This document shows, piece by piece, positions 1 through 7,976 of a DNA stretch of 25,133 nucleotides. The notes under the pieces are model-generated. The model was not told where the DNA came from. It searched no databases and worked only from the letters and a program-made list of their open reading frames with translations. A program made the translations under genes and the position numbers. Location of the stretch: positions 1 through 25,133 of IMG/VR virus record IMGVR_UViG_3300032246_001696; one strand, 5' to 3'. Numbering within the stretch: the first letter of the stretch is position 1; each line of letters opens with the position of its first letter. The stretch is from a virus.

Positions 1-513
1 ATTCCTGGTAAGAAATGGTTAGAGAATTGTATGAACACAATGAATGAGAAAGAAGGTTTGTTAGGAACGGTAGGATTACTTTATTTAAATCCATTGTCAC
101 CACAACATTCATCTTACTACGAACACTATTTAAGATTCGGATGGCCTGAGCAAGGTAACAACGATAGGACTGTTGAAGTTGATTTAGTAGGGCATAGTTG
201 GTTTTTTAAGAAAGAATGGTTACCTATTATGGTAAGAGAATTACCTGACCCTAAATACAATACCTGTGGTGAAGATATGCATTTCTCTTATATGTTACAA
301 AAGTATGCTGGTATTAAAACTTATGTACCACCACATCCTCGTTCTGATATGGAAATGTGGGGAAGTACTAAAGGCGCAACTTATGGTGGAGATGTAAATT
401 CACTTTGGGAATCAAACCAAAGAAGTAACGAAGGTGTACCATTTAAACAATTGATGAATCAGTATTTTAACGAACAAAGACAAAAAGGCTGGAAATTAGT
501 AAATGAAAAATAA
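1..513 (+). CDS. Glycosyltransferase, GT2-like (5'-truncated by window)
   Basis: The reading frame is open from the first base of the window, so the gene starts upstream and only its C-terminal ~170 residues are visible. The stretch reading VGHSWFFKKEWL followed by GEDMHFSYMLQKYAG and a YVPPHP segment is the arrangement seen in the acceptor-side half of GT-A/GT2-type glycosyltransferases, where a Glu-Asp pair after the nucleotide-sugar domain supplies the catalytic base. The donor-binding part with any DxD motif is outside the window. The stop overlaps the start of the next gene by 11 nt, so it belongs to the same operon as the wecB-like gene. The internal ATG at 31 is unlikely to be the true start because the frame continues upstream. 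The glycosyltransferase call is fairly good; donor and acceptor are unknown. Confidence 0.65.
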   Translation: MPGKKWLENCMNTMNEKEGLLGTVGLLYLNPLSPQHSSYYEHYLRFGWPEQGNNDRTVEVDLVGHSWFFKKEWLPIMVRELPDPKYNTCGEDMHFSYMLQKYAGIKTYVPPHPRSDMEMWGSTKGATYGGDVNSLWESNQRSNEGVPFKQLMNQYFNEQRQKGWKLVNEK

Positions 514-1504
514 GTTACCTATATTAATTTGTTTCGGAACTAGACCGGAATGGTTAAAGATAAAACCTTTAATTAAAATAATGGACCGTAGTGAATATAA
601 ATTATTCTTTACAGGTCAGCATGAAGATTTACTTAAAGAGGTTGATGTTGATTATAAAGCAACTATCAAAGAAGGTTCTAATAGATTAGATGAAGTAGTA
701 AAAGGATGTTTAGATTTACCCGAAGGAGAGTTTAGAGGTGTTATGGTTCAAGGTGATACCGCATCTGCTTTTGCTTGTGCTATTGGAGCATATCATAGAG
801 GATTACGAATCTATTATTTAGAAGCTGGACTTAGAAGTAAGAGTTTAAAACATCCATATCCAGAAGAAGGTTATAGACAAATGATAGCTCGTATTGCTGA
901 TGTAAACTTTGCGCCAACACATCCTGCATTAGTTAATCTATTTGAAGAAAAATGTTTAGGTGATGCTTGGTTAGTTGGCAACACTGTGTTAGATAACTTA
1001 GTGGACTTGCCTGAACCTACTTATGGTAACAAAGTATTAGTTACTTTACATCGTAGAGAGAATCATCCCATAATGCACGAATGGTTTAAAGAGGTAAATG
1101 ATTTATCAATACAATATCCAAACTTAGAATTTATACTTCCAATACATCCAAATCCAAATGTACAAAAACATAGAGATTTACTAACAAATGTTAAAGTAGT
1201 AGAACCACTTTCGCATGATGAACTAATAGCTATCCTATTAGAATGTAAGTTAGTAATAAGTGATAGTGGTGGAATACAAGAAGAAGCATCTTTTTTAAAT
1301 AAGAAAGTAATTGTTTGTAGAGAAGTAACGGAAAGACCAGAAGCAATTTACACAGGTCATTTACATCTTTGTAAAACAACAGATAAATTAAAAGATTTAT
1401 TTGTTACATTGGAAAAAGATTCGTATATTTGTAAACCTTGTCCGTATGGAGATGGGTACGCAGCAAAACAAATTAAAAAGATATTAGATGCAGAAGAACT
1501 TTAG
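503..1504 (+). CDS. wecB: UDP-N-acetylglucosamine 2-epimerase (non-hydrolysing type)
   Basis: This enzyme interconverts UDP-GlcNAc and UDP-ManNAc, a cytosolic step towards ManNAc- or sialic-acid-type sugars. The family signatures are in order: GTRPE (12-16), QGDT (83-86, Asp85), EAGLR (107-111), PEEGYR (120-125), HRREN (183-187), HPNP (215-218), SDSGGIQEEA (253-262) and RE-TERPE (273-280). The acidic residues, Arg125 and His183 match positions known to matter in WecB/MnaA. At 333 aa it is somewhat shorter than the usual ~370-380 aa, and the normal GTRPEAIK reads GTRPEWLK. The ATG overlaps the upstream gene by 11 nt, and the 3' end overlaps the next gene by 17 nt, consistent with translational coupling. 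The hydrolysing NeuC-type relative is possible, but the whole motif set favours WecB. Confidence 0.9.
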   Translation: MKNKLPILICFGTRPEWLKIKPLIKIMDRSEYKLFFTGQHEDLLKEVDVDYKATIKEGSNRLDEVVKGCLDLPEGEFRGVMVQGDTASAFACAIGAYHRGLRIYYLEAGLRSKSLKHPYPEEGYRQMIARIADVNFAPTHPALVNLFEEKCLGDAWLVGNTVLDNLVDLPEPTYGNKVLVTLHRRENHPIMHEWFKEVNDLSIQYPNLEFILPIHPNPNVQKHRDLLTNVKVVEPLSHDELIAILLECKLVISDSGGIQEEASFLNKKVIVCREVTERPEAIYTGHLHLCKTTDKLKDLFVTLEKDSYICKPCPYGDGYAAKQIKKILDAEEL

Positions 1505-2267
1505 AGAACACTTTGCTAAGTTTACGGAAATGATTCGTAACGATGAACATTTTGCACTTGCTAGATATTCGGATGGTGAATTATATATTCTTCAAAATAA
1601 AGAATTGGTATTAGATAAAGGGTTAATTCAAATTGGAGAACAAAAGCAAGGAGGATTTTATCAACCAGCTGATTTCAAACACTATGACCCAAAAGAGCAT
1701 GGATTCTATCAACAAAAGTTAGTAGAGGCTTATAAACATAGACAATCAAATTATTACAAAGGTATTAGTTGTAGTTGTTGTGTTGGTAAAGAATCATTTG
1801 ATTGGCAGGTAGATTTGCATGGTGGTGATGATGATAGTTTGACTTGGGCAAACTTATGGGTTAATGGTAACTACCCAGCTTTTATAATGAATACACTTCC
1901 AATCCTTTATAGTAAAGATTGTGTATTTGTTGGACATGAAAGTGCTGATACATCAAAGTTACCATTTATTAAAAAAGATTTTAGAGTAGGTTATAACGCA
2001 ATGATAAATGATTATGGAAAAATTGAAGATATTAAAAATTGGATTAGAGAAAACAATATTGAAAACCATCTATTTTTATTTTCAGCTTCAACGTTTTCTA
2101 ATTTGGCAATATACGAACTATTCAAAGAGTTTCCAAATAATTCTTACGTTGATATAGGAACGTGTTTAACTCCAATGATGAACATGCCAACTGAAAGAGG
2201 TTATCTAAAAGCATTTTGGAATTACACCGGCGGACAGGATATTCAAAAAATATGTATATGGAATTAG
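1488..2267 (+). CDS. Putative GT-D-fold glycosyltransferase-like protein
   Basis: The N-terminus contains FALARYSDGELYIL (about residues 22-35), which resembles the ARxGDGE signature at the start of the GT-D glycosyltransferase family (DUF1792/PF08759). Near the C-terminus, a LFSASTFSNLAIYELF segment followed by SYVDIGTCL resembles the second conserved half of that family, which ends in an xDIG strand. A Cys-rich SCSCCVG stretch sits around residue 95. The length of 259 aa fits a single-domain enzyme. It overlaps the wecB-like gene by 17 nt and the following acetyltransferase by about 16 nt, so it sits firmly within the glycan operon. The GT-D assignment rests on two motifs only; donor and acceptor are unknown. 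Confidence 0.5.
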   Translation: MQKNFREHFAKFTEMIRNDEHFALARYSDGELYILQNKELVLDKGLIQIGEQKQGGFYQPADFKHYDPKEHGFYQQKLVEAYKHRQSNYYKGISCSCCVGKESFDWQVDLHGGDDDSLTWANLWVNGNYPAFIMNTLPILYSKDCVFVGHESADTSKLPFIKKDFRVGYNAMINDYGKIEDIKNWIRENNIENHLFLFSASTFSNLAIYELFKEFPNNSYVDIGTCLTPMMNMPTERGYLKAFWNYTGGQDIQKICIWN

Positions 2268-2875
2268 TAAAATGCGAAGAACAATATTGGGAATTTGTAA
2301 GAATACTCAGAATGGATGGTAGAGTAATTGATGGATTTATTGAAACCATACCAATTACAAAAGAGCAGCAAGAAAATTATATGAATAGCAATTCTCAATA
2401 CTATCGTATAGCATTAGTTAATGGAAAGCCGGCAGGATATGTAGGAGTAATTAAAGATGATATTAGAGTTTGTACACATCCAGACTTTCAGGGAATGGGA
2501 GTTGGTAAGTTTATGATAGATGAGTGTATGAAGATATGGCCTACCGCATATGCTAAAGTAAAGCATGGTAATGAGGCTAGTTCTAAATTGTTCTTAGCTT
2601 GTGGATTTGAGATGAGTGGAACTGATGATAAGTTCTTATATTATAGAAAAGAAAAAAAGATGGTTAGTTTAAAAAGTTCAATCATAGCTAAAGGAAGATA
2701 TGTTTCACAAATCTTACATTTTGTAGGTGGTGAAAAGAGAACCTTTAATAATGTAGATACTCATTCAATTAAGCAAGGTCAATTTACTAAGTTTGAAACA
2801 AAAGATGGTAGATTGGTAATGGTTAATGATAAGAATATATTATGTATCGAAATAATCACAGAAGAAAATAATTAA
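2252..2875 (+). CDS. GNAT N-acetyltransferase with extra C-terminal module
   Basis: I chose the ATG at 2252 rather than the in-frame ATG at 2216, because 2216 would force a 52-nt overlap and add 12 residues of unlike composition; 2258 is also possible. Residues 1-133 form a GNAT acetyl-CoA transferase: motif A reads THPDFQGMGVGKFMI (75-89; QGMGVG holds the CoA pyrophosphate) and motif B is NEASSKLFLACGFE (107-120). From about residue 137 a ~70-residue beta-rich tail begins, containing GGEKRTF and SIKQGQFTKFETKDGRLVMV, which is not part of a normal GNAT. It begins with a Met in an A-rich context (ATG at 2660) and may also be translated alone. The next gene is an aminotransferase, the classic pair for making and acetylating an amino sugar. 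The acceptor is not known. Confidence 0.75.
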   Translation: MYMELVKCEEQYWEFVRILRMDGRVIDGFIETIPITKEQQENYMNSNSQYYRIALVNGKPAGYVGVIKDDIRVCTHPDFQGMGVGKFMIDECMKIWPTAYAKVKHGNEASSKLFLACGFEMSGTDDKFLYYRKEKKMVSLKSSIIAKGRYVSQILHFVGGEKRTFNNVDTHSIKQGQFTKFETKDGRLVMVNDKNILCIEIITEENN

Positions 2876-2877
2876 TT

Positions 2878-3510
2878 ATGCCAATGTTACACAATCCTTA
2901 CAAAGTAGTAAGAATGTTTGAAGAAGAAATAGCAGCTTATACTGGAGCACCTTATGCTATATCAATTGATAGTTGTACAAATGCACTATTTTTAATTTGT
3001 AAGTACAATGAAGTTAAAGAGGTAACCATTCCATCTAAAACTTACCTATCAGTACCACAATCAATAATACACGCCGGTGGTGAAGTTATCTTTGATAAAA
3101 GACCTGAAACAAATCATTGGGTGGGTGCATATCAATTAAAGCCATACCCAATTTGGGATGCGGCTAAGAGATTAACAAAGGATATGTATATGCCCGGAAC
3201 ATTTATGGGATTATCATTTCATATTAAAAAGATATTACCAATTTGGAAAGGTGGTATGATTTTAACTGATAACGCTGAGGCAGCTGATTGGTTTAAGAAA
3301 GCTCGTTATGAAGGTAGAAGTGAGAAATATTATAAGGATGATGATATTACATTTTGTGGATGGAATATGTATATGACTCCACAGCAAGCAGCACATGGAT
3401 TGGCAATGTTTCAAAATTTACCTGTACATAATTCAGACCAAGGTGAATTGAATGGTTATAGAGATTTAACTGAGTTCACTGTTTTTAAAAATAACAAAGT
3501 AATAGAATAA
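2878..3510 (+). CDS. DegT/DnrJ/EryC1-type PLP aminotransferase, short form
   Basis: The sequence follows the sugar aminotransferase family (fold type I): FEEEIAAYTGAPYAISIDS (14-32), VTIPSKTY (49-56), the DAAKR aspartate (Asp94, contacts the PLP pyridine nitrogen) and SFHIKK followed by GG, where Lys118 aligns with the Schiff-base lysine. A GWNMYMTPQQAAHGLAMFQNL segment corresponds to the GxNxRM-AAxGxxQL region. At 210 aa it lacks roughly the last 150 residues of the usual ~370-aa enzyme, namely the small C-terminal domain, and it ends cleanly in a stop that overlaps the next ATG by one base. It could be a natural minimal form, a degraded enzyme, or a non-catalytic relative. With the adjacent GNAT it would make an N-acetylated amino sugar from a keto-sugar. 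Confidence 0.8.
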   Translation: MPMLHNPYKVVRMFEEEIAAYTGAPYAISIDSCTNALFLICKYNEVKEVTIPSKTYLSVPQSIIHAGGEVIFDKRPETNHWVGAYQLKPYPIWDAAKRLTKDMYMPGTFMGLSFHIKKILPIWKGGMILTDNAEAADWFKKARYEGRSEKYYKDDDITFCGWNMYMTPQQAAHGLAMFQNLPVHNSDQGELNGYRDLTEFTVFKNNKVIE

Positions 3511-4367
3511 TGATTACATTTCATAAATTAGGTGAATTGGGCAGATTGGGTAATCAATTATTTCAATATGCAGCTTTAAAAGGATTGGCATTAAAAAATG
3601 GATATATTCCTAAAATTCCAAATCCACAAACAATGAATTGGCATGGGCAGACTTGTTTATTAGATAGATTTAATATTGAGTGTGATTATATTACACAAGA
3701 GGATATGAGTACTTTACAAAATCTATATCAAGAACCAACTTGGCAAAAGTATGATGATAGATTTTTTGGTTTGCCTGATAATACAACAATAGAAGGGTAT
3801 TTTCAAAGTACTTTTTATTTTGAACATATATCAGAACAAATTAAAAAAGAACTTACTCCTAAGCAAGATTATTTAGATAAAGCAACTAAGTTGATTGATT
3901 ATTTAAAAGGACAACATAATTGTGAAATAGTAAGTGTGCATGTTAGGAGAGGAGATAATATGACAAACGGACAAACTGGATTAATTCAAGCCTTTGAGCC
4001 GGGTGGAATGTATGAAACATACTTTAACAAAGCTAAGAAAGTATTTGAAGGAAAGAATGTAAAGTTTTTAGTATTCACTGGAGGCCAAAGATTTAATGAA
4101 GATAATAAAGTTGATGTTGATTGGTGTAGAAGTTTCTTTAAAGGAGATGAATTTTTATTTTCAGAAGGAAACCAACAAATAGATGATTTTTCATTAATAA
4201 TGAGTTGTGACCATAATATACTTTCACACGCTAGTAGTTTTGGATGGTGGGCTGCATATGTTAATCCAAATCCTAATAAGATTGTAGTAGCTCCTGAATA
4301 TTATCATCCTGATGAACCTGATTTAAAAAGGGATATGTTTTATCCAAAAGAATTTATATTAAAATAA
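3510..4367 (+). CDS. Alpha-1,2-fucosyltransferase family protein (GT11)
   Basis: This is a well-preserved GT11 enzyme (GT-B-like fold), the family that transfers fucose from GDP-fucose in alpha-1,2 linkage. It shows the N-terminal GRLGNQLFQYA motif (11-21), EGYFQSTFYF (95-104), the HVRRGD motif (144-149, the GDP-fucose-binding signature HxRRxD) and the C-terminal block DDFSLIMSCDHNILSHASSFGWWAAY (225-250). The length of 285 aa matches bacterial members. The start overlaps the aminotransferase stop by one base (TAATG). A GDP-fucose synthase-like gene lies one gene downstream, so donor synthesis and transfer appear to be encoded together. No gmd (GDP-mannose 4,6-dehydratase) is seen in the window; the precursor would have to come from the host or from elsewhere in the genome. 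Confidence 0.9.
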   Translation: MITFHKLGELGRLGNQLFQYAALKGLALKNGYIPKIPNPQTMNWHGQTCLLDRFNIECDYITQEDMSTLQNLYQEPTWQKYDDRFFGLPDNTTIEGYFQSTFYFEHISEQIKKELTPKQDYLDKATKLIDYLKGQHNCEIVSVHVRRGDNMTNGQTGLIQAFEPGGMYETYFNKAKKVFEGKNVKFLVFTGGQRFNEDNKVDVDWCRSFFKGDEFLFSEGNQQIDDFSLIMSCDHNILSHASSFGWWAAYVNPNPNKIVVAPEYYHPDEPDLKRDMFYPKEFILK

Positions 4368-4371
4368 AATT

Positions 4372-5316
4372 ATGCAAATAGTAAGAACTACTGGTGGAGA
4401 ATATAATGATTGTATTGTAAAATATTTTGATTTGTTTGATTACCAAAATGATAAAAAAGATGAAGTTATGTTTTGGGGATGGGCTTCTATTGATGATGAA
4501 ACAAAGAAATCTGAATATGAAAGTTATTCTAAAAGATATTTTATAAACACAGCAATGCCTTGTGAAATTGTTGGAGGTTATATTGATATATTAAAACAAT
4601 CATATTTTAATCAAGTTTTTACAATTTGCCCATATACAGCAAATGTATTAAATACAACTGCTAATAAAATAAGTGATACTTTATATACTCCAATATGTTT
4701 TCCGTTTAGAGAAAAATATTTTGACAAATATAAAAGTATAACAATTGCAGATAAAGAAAAAGATGTAATTTATTATGGTAATCTACATCATAGTTTATAT
4801 TATGATTTAATTAAAAGTATAAGTAAATTCAATTACGCATTTTCAACTATATCACATCATAATCAAACAGAAGAAATGGTTAAATTGATTACTCACTATA
4901 ATATATCTTCTGAAGAAAAGTGGGATTTGATAAGTAAGTGTAAAATGAGTGTTGGTTTTAATTTAATATTTTTAAGGGAAGACCAAATAGCTAATTTAAA
5001 AAGTACACAAAACATAGAAGCATTTAAAGGAATAGATAAAGTATATGAAACAGCAATGATGCCTCAATTTAAAACTAGAATGGTAGAAGCAGCTGCATGT
5101 AAAACTCTAATGTTGATGTATAAAGATAGTTGGAATGTAATAGAGGAATGGTTTGAGCCAAATAAACATTTTTTATATTGGGAAACATTTGAGGAATTAG
5201 AAGCATTAATAAAAGATGTATCAGATAACTATGAAAAATATTGGCATATAGTTGAAGCGGCAAATGAGCATGTTCAACAATATTCAATTGAAAATTTAAT
5301 GAAAAAAATACAATAA
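4372..5316 (+). CDS. Glycosyltransferase, GT-B-like (GT1/GT4-related C-terminal domain)
   Basis: The clearest signal is the C-terminal half: KTRMVEAAACKTLMLMYKDS (234-253) followed by EEWFEPNKHFLYWETFEEL. This matches the donor-binding part of GT-B enzymes of the Glyco_trans_1_2 type, where the Glu (Glu239) contacts the nucleotide-sugar and the segment after it describes the F-G/NKHFLYW loop. The N-terminal half includes WGWASIDDE and a VIYYGNLHH strand, consistent with two Rossmann-like domains. The length of 314 aa is typical. It is preceded by a 4-base gap and followed by one base to the next ATG. It is more AT-rich by eye than its SDR neighbours. Donor and acceptor cannot be told. Confidence 0.65.
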   Translation: MQIVRTTGGEYNDCIVKYFDLFDYQNDKKDEVMFWGWASIDDETKKSEYESYSKRYFINTAMPCEIVGGYIDILKQSYFNQVFTICPYTANVLNTTANKISDTLYTPICFPFREKYFDKYKSITIADKEKDVIYYGNLHHSLYYDLIKSISKFNYAFSTISHHNQTEEMVKLITHYNISSEEKWDLISKCKMSVGFNLIFLREDQIANLKSTQNIEAFKGIDKVYETAMMPQFKTRMVEAAACKTLMLMYKDSWNVIEEWFEPNKHFLYWETFEELEALIKDVSDNYEKYWHIVEAANEHVQQYSIENLMKKIQ

Positions 5317-5317
5317 T

Positions 5318-6271
5318 ATGAATATAGAACAATTTAAAAACAAAAAGATTTTAGTTACTGGAGCTAGTGGCTTCGTAGGTAAAAATTTAGTAGAAGAACT
5401 ACAAAGAAAAGGATTTACAAATATTTTAACACCAACATCAGCTGAGGTTGATTTAACAAAAGAAAACGATGTAAAGGGATACTTTCAATTACATAAGCCT
5501 GAGGTTGTATTGCATATAGCAGGTTTGGTTGGTGGTATTGCTGCAAACAAAGCAAGACCGGCTGAATTCTTTTATAAGAACGCAATGATGAGTGTATTGA
5601 TTAATCATTACTCTTATATCAATGGAGTTGAGAAGTTAGTATCATTAGCAGCAGGATGTGGGTATCCAAAAGATATTCCCGTACCATTTTCAGAAAATGA
5701 TTTTTGGAACGGATTGCCTGATATGAATTCATATGGTTATTCATTGGCTAAGAAAAACTTAGTAATTGGTGGATGGGCATATAGAGAGCAATATGGTTTC
5801 AATACAACAGTATTACTACCAGCTAATCTTTATGGACCTTATGATAATTTCCATTTAGAAAATTCGCATGTAATTCCTGCCCTAATTAGAAAGTTCATTG
5901 CAGCTAAAGAATCGAATTCACCTACTGTTGAAGTATGGGGAACTGGTGTGGCTACTAGAGAGTTCTTATATGTTGGTGATACTGTTAAAGCAATCATTGA
6001 CGCTATGGCTTGTACCGAAACAGGTCCTTTTAATTTAGGAACTGGTGTTGAGACATCTATCAAAGAATTGAATGAAGCTATTGCTAAGTTGGTAGGATAT
6101 GAAGGTGAGATTGTTTGGGATACAACTAGACCAGATGGGCAACCAAAAAGATTTTATGATATGAGTAAATTTAAAGAAGCATTTGGTTATGTACCAAGTA
6201 CAACTTTAGAAGCTGGATTAAAAGAAACAATTGATTGGTATAATAAGAACAAAGAAACAGCAAGATTATAA
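5318..6271 (+). CDS. fcl: GDP-L-fucose synthase-like SDR epimerase/reductase
   Basis: Fcl converts GDP-4-keto-6-deoxymannose to GDP-L-fucose with NADPH. The sequence has the Rossmann glycine motif GASGFVG (15-21), the family marker VGGIAANKARPAEF (71-84), CGYP (114-117), Tyr141-xxx-Lys145, and the signature ANLYGPYDNF...NSHVIPALIRKF (169-193), which contains the catalytic-type His184. This fits Fcl/WcaG very well in length (317 aa) and order. One oddity: aligning by eye with E. coli Fcl (GSSCIYP), the catalytic Ser107 position is Ala112 and the next Ser is Gly113, while the Cys (Cys114) is kept. It may therefore have altered activity or act on a related keto-sugar. The GT11 fucosyltransferase lies two genes upstream. 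It ends in TAATG with the next gene. Confidence 0.82.
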   Translation: MNIEQFKNKKILVTGASGFVGKNLVEELQRKGFTNILTPTSAEVDLTKENDVKGYFQLHKPEVVLHIAGLVGGIAANKARPAEFFYKNAMMSVLINHYSYINGVEKLVSLAAGCGYPKDIPVPFSENDFWNGLPDMNSYGYSLAKKNLVIGGWAYREQYGFNTTVLLPANLYGPYDNFHLENSHVIPALIRKFIAAKESNSPTVEVWGTGVATREFLYVGDTVKAIIDAMACTETGPFNLGTGVETSIKELNEAIAKLVGYEGEIVWDTTRPDGQPKRFYDMSKFKEAFGYVPSTTLEAGLKETIDWYNKNKETARL

Positions 6272-7002
6272 TGAATACAATATATAGAGATTATTTGAAT
6301 GAGCAGGGGTTATTTGATATCCCCTCTCATATCAAAAGTATAAGATTTGATATTGGATTAAGTTGGAATGCACCAAACTCTGGTATGTGGTTAAAAAACG
6401 ATGATACTATTTTTGTTATTGGTGTTGAAGCAAATAAATACGCAGCACAAACTATAATGGAAAACGGATTTATAATTCAGCAAGAAAATTTACAAATACC
6501 ATTCTATACACAAGCTCAAAATTATGTATTATTAAATGCTGCATTAGATAATGTTGATGTTCAAACTAAAAAACCATTCTATCATATGCAAGGTGATGTT
6601 GGTGTTTCATCTTTACTTAAACCAACTGATGCATTAGGATATAGTGTATTGGAAACCGAAGATGTTGATGTGTTATCACTATCTATGTTGATGGATAAAA
6701 TTGATTGGAATAGATTTGACTATATTGAATTAGTAAAAATAGATACTCAGGGTAAGGATTTGGATATTATTAAAAGTGCAAAAAATTACCTAGATAAAAT
6801 TGTATTTTTAAATTGTGAAATTAATACATTTAATCATTATGAAAACAACATAGCACCTAATGTATATCATACATATTTGCAATCGATTGGATTTGAAAAG
6901 GTATTGGATAATTCAATAGTAGATGGTGAAGTAGTTGATGTAACTTACATAAATAAAAAGTACATTCATTTAAAAGATAAAATAAATTATTCAGTATTAT
7001 AA
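6271..7002 (+). CDS. FkbM-family methyltransferase
   Basis: This is a likely SAM-dependent O-methyltransferase of the FkbM (Methyltransf_21) type, a family often found in glycan clusters where it methylates sugar hydroxyls. Visible elements are FDIGLSWNAPNSGMW (26-40; degenerate SAM-binding loop), IGVEAN (50-55; acidic residue for the SAM ribose), NAAL (89-92) and VDVLSLSMLMDKID (132-145) followed by VKIDTQGKDLDIIKSA (155-170), the most diagnostic FkbM block (usually KIDVEGxExxVLxGA). The length of 243 aa is normal. Both ends use one-base TAATG overlaps. Methylation could mask a terminal sugar of the glycan made by this operon; the acceptor is inferred only from context. Confidence 0.75.
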   Translation: MNTIYRDYLNEQGLFDIPSHIKSIRFDIGLSWNAPNSGMWLKNDDTIFVIGVEANKYAAQTIMENGFIIQQENLQIPFYTQAQNYVLLNAALDNVDVQTKKPFYHMQGDVGVSSLLKPTDALGYSVLETEDVDVLSLSMLMDKIDWNRFDYIELVKIDTQGKDLDIIKSAKNYLDKIVFLNCEINTFNHYENNIAPNVYHTYLQSIGFEKVLDNSIVDGEVVDVTYINKKYIHLKDKINYSVL

Positions 7003-7976
7003 TGAAAAAAATATTAATTACAGGTGGTGCCGGATTCATAGGTTCTCATTTAGTTAAGAGATTAGTTAAGCAAGGACATGAAATTACGGTAATAGATAAT
7101 TTGGAAAGAGGTAGAGTTGAGTTTATATCGGATGTTATAACTGATATTAAAATGGTACATGCTGATTTAACAGATTACGATGAATGTAGTAGATACTTCA
7201 TTAAAAAAGATATTGTAATCCATTTAGCATCTAAGGTTGGTGGTATTGGTACTTATTTATCAAAACCATATGATGTGATGAACTCAAATATGAAAATGGA
7301 TAGTAATGTATTGAGAGGTATCATTGAAAATAAAATAGATACATACTTTTATGCATCATCAGCACACATATATCCAAAGGAGTTGCAAACAATAGCAGAC
7401 TCTCCAATGATTAAAGAATCAGATGCTTACCCAGCAAATCCAGAACTAACATATGGTTGGGCAAAGTTGATTGGTGAGAAAGCAATTGAATCAGCAGTAG
7501 TTGAGAATGATTGGATGAAAGTAGCAATAGCAAGATTCATTGGTATCTATGGACCAAATCAGGACTTTAAGTTAGAGAGTGGTTCAGTTATACCTGTATT
7601 CTCACATAGAGCAATCAAATATCCTGAAGTACCATTTAGTGTATGGGGAACTGGAAAGGAAACTCGTTCTTATTGTTACATTGATGATGCATTAGATTGT
7701 ATTGAGAAAATGATTGAAGCAATGGATACAAAGCAAATTGTTGGACCATACAATGTTGGTAAGGGTGAAAGATGTACCATTGAAGAAATCGCAAACACTG
7801 TTGTTGAGATTAGTGGTAAGGATATTAACATTGAATGGGATACAACAAAGAACACAGTCATTTGGGGACAATGGTGTGATTGTAGTTTAGCAAAAGAAGA
7901 ATTAGGTTGGGAAGCACAAACATCTTTAAGAGATGGATTAACAATAGTATATAACGATATAAAACAAAGAGTATGA
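7002..7976 (+). CDS. NAD-dependent epimerase/dehydratase, GDP-mannose 3,5-epimerase-like
   Basis: This is an extended SDR: GGAGFIG (8-14), DNLERG (32-37), Tyr151-xxx-Lys155 (YGWAK), and SVIPVF followed by WGTGKETRSYCYIDDA. The block HLASKVGGIGTYLSKPYDVMNSNMKM and the FYASSAHIYP segment (116-125), followed by KESDAYPANPELTYG (138-152), closely resemble GDP-mannose 3,5-epimerase (GME). In GME the motif reads SSACIYP and the Cys is a catalytic acid/base; here that position is His122. It is therefore GME-like, but the reaction is uncertain: it could epimerise or reduce a related GDP- or UDP-sugar. The length of 324 aa is normal for the superfamily. It joins the preceding gene by TAATG and the next by ATGA. 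Confidence 0.75.
   Translation: MKKILITGGAGFIGSHLVKRLVKQGHEITVIDNLERGRVEFISDVITDIKMVHADLTDYDECSRYFIKKDIVIHLASKVGGIGTYLSKPYDVMNSNMKMDSNVLRGIIENKIDTYFYASSAHIYPKELQTIADSPMIKESDAYPANPELTYGWAKLIGEKAIESAVVENDWMKVAIARFIGIYGPNQDFKLESGSVIPVFSHRAIKYPEVPFSVWGTGKETRSYCYIDDALDCIEKMIEAMDTKQIVGPYNVGKGERCTIEEIANTVVEISGKDINIEWDTTKNTVIWGQWCDCSLAKEELGWEAQTSLRDGLTIVYNDIKQRV

Noticed and set aside
2216-2251. Upstream ATG for the GNAT
   Set aside because: It forces a 52-nt overlap and adds residues (MELHRRTGYSKN) that are an out-of-frame reading of the previous gene.
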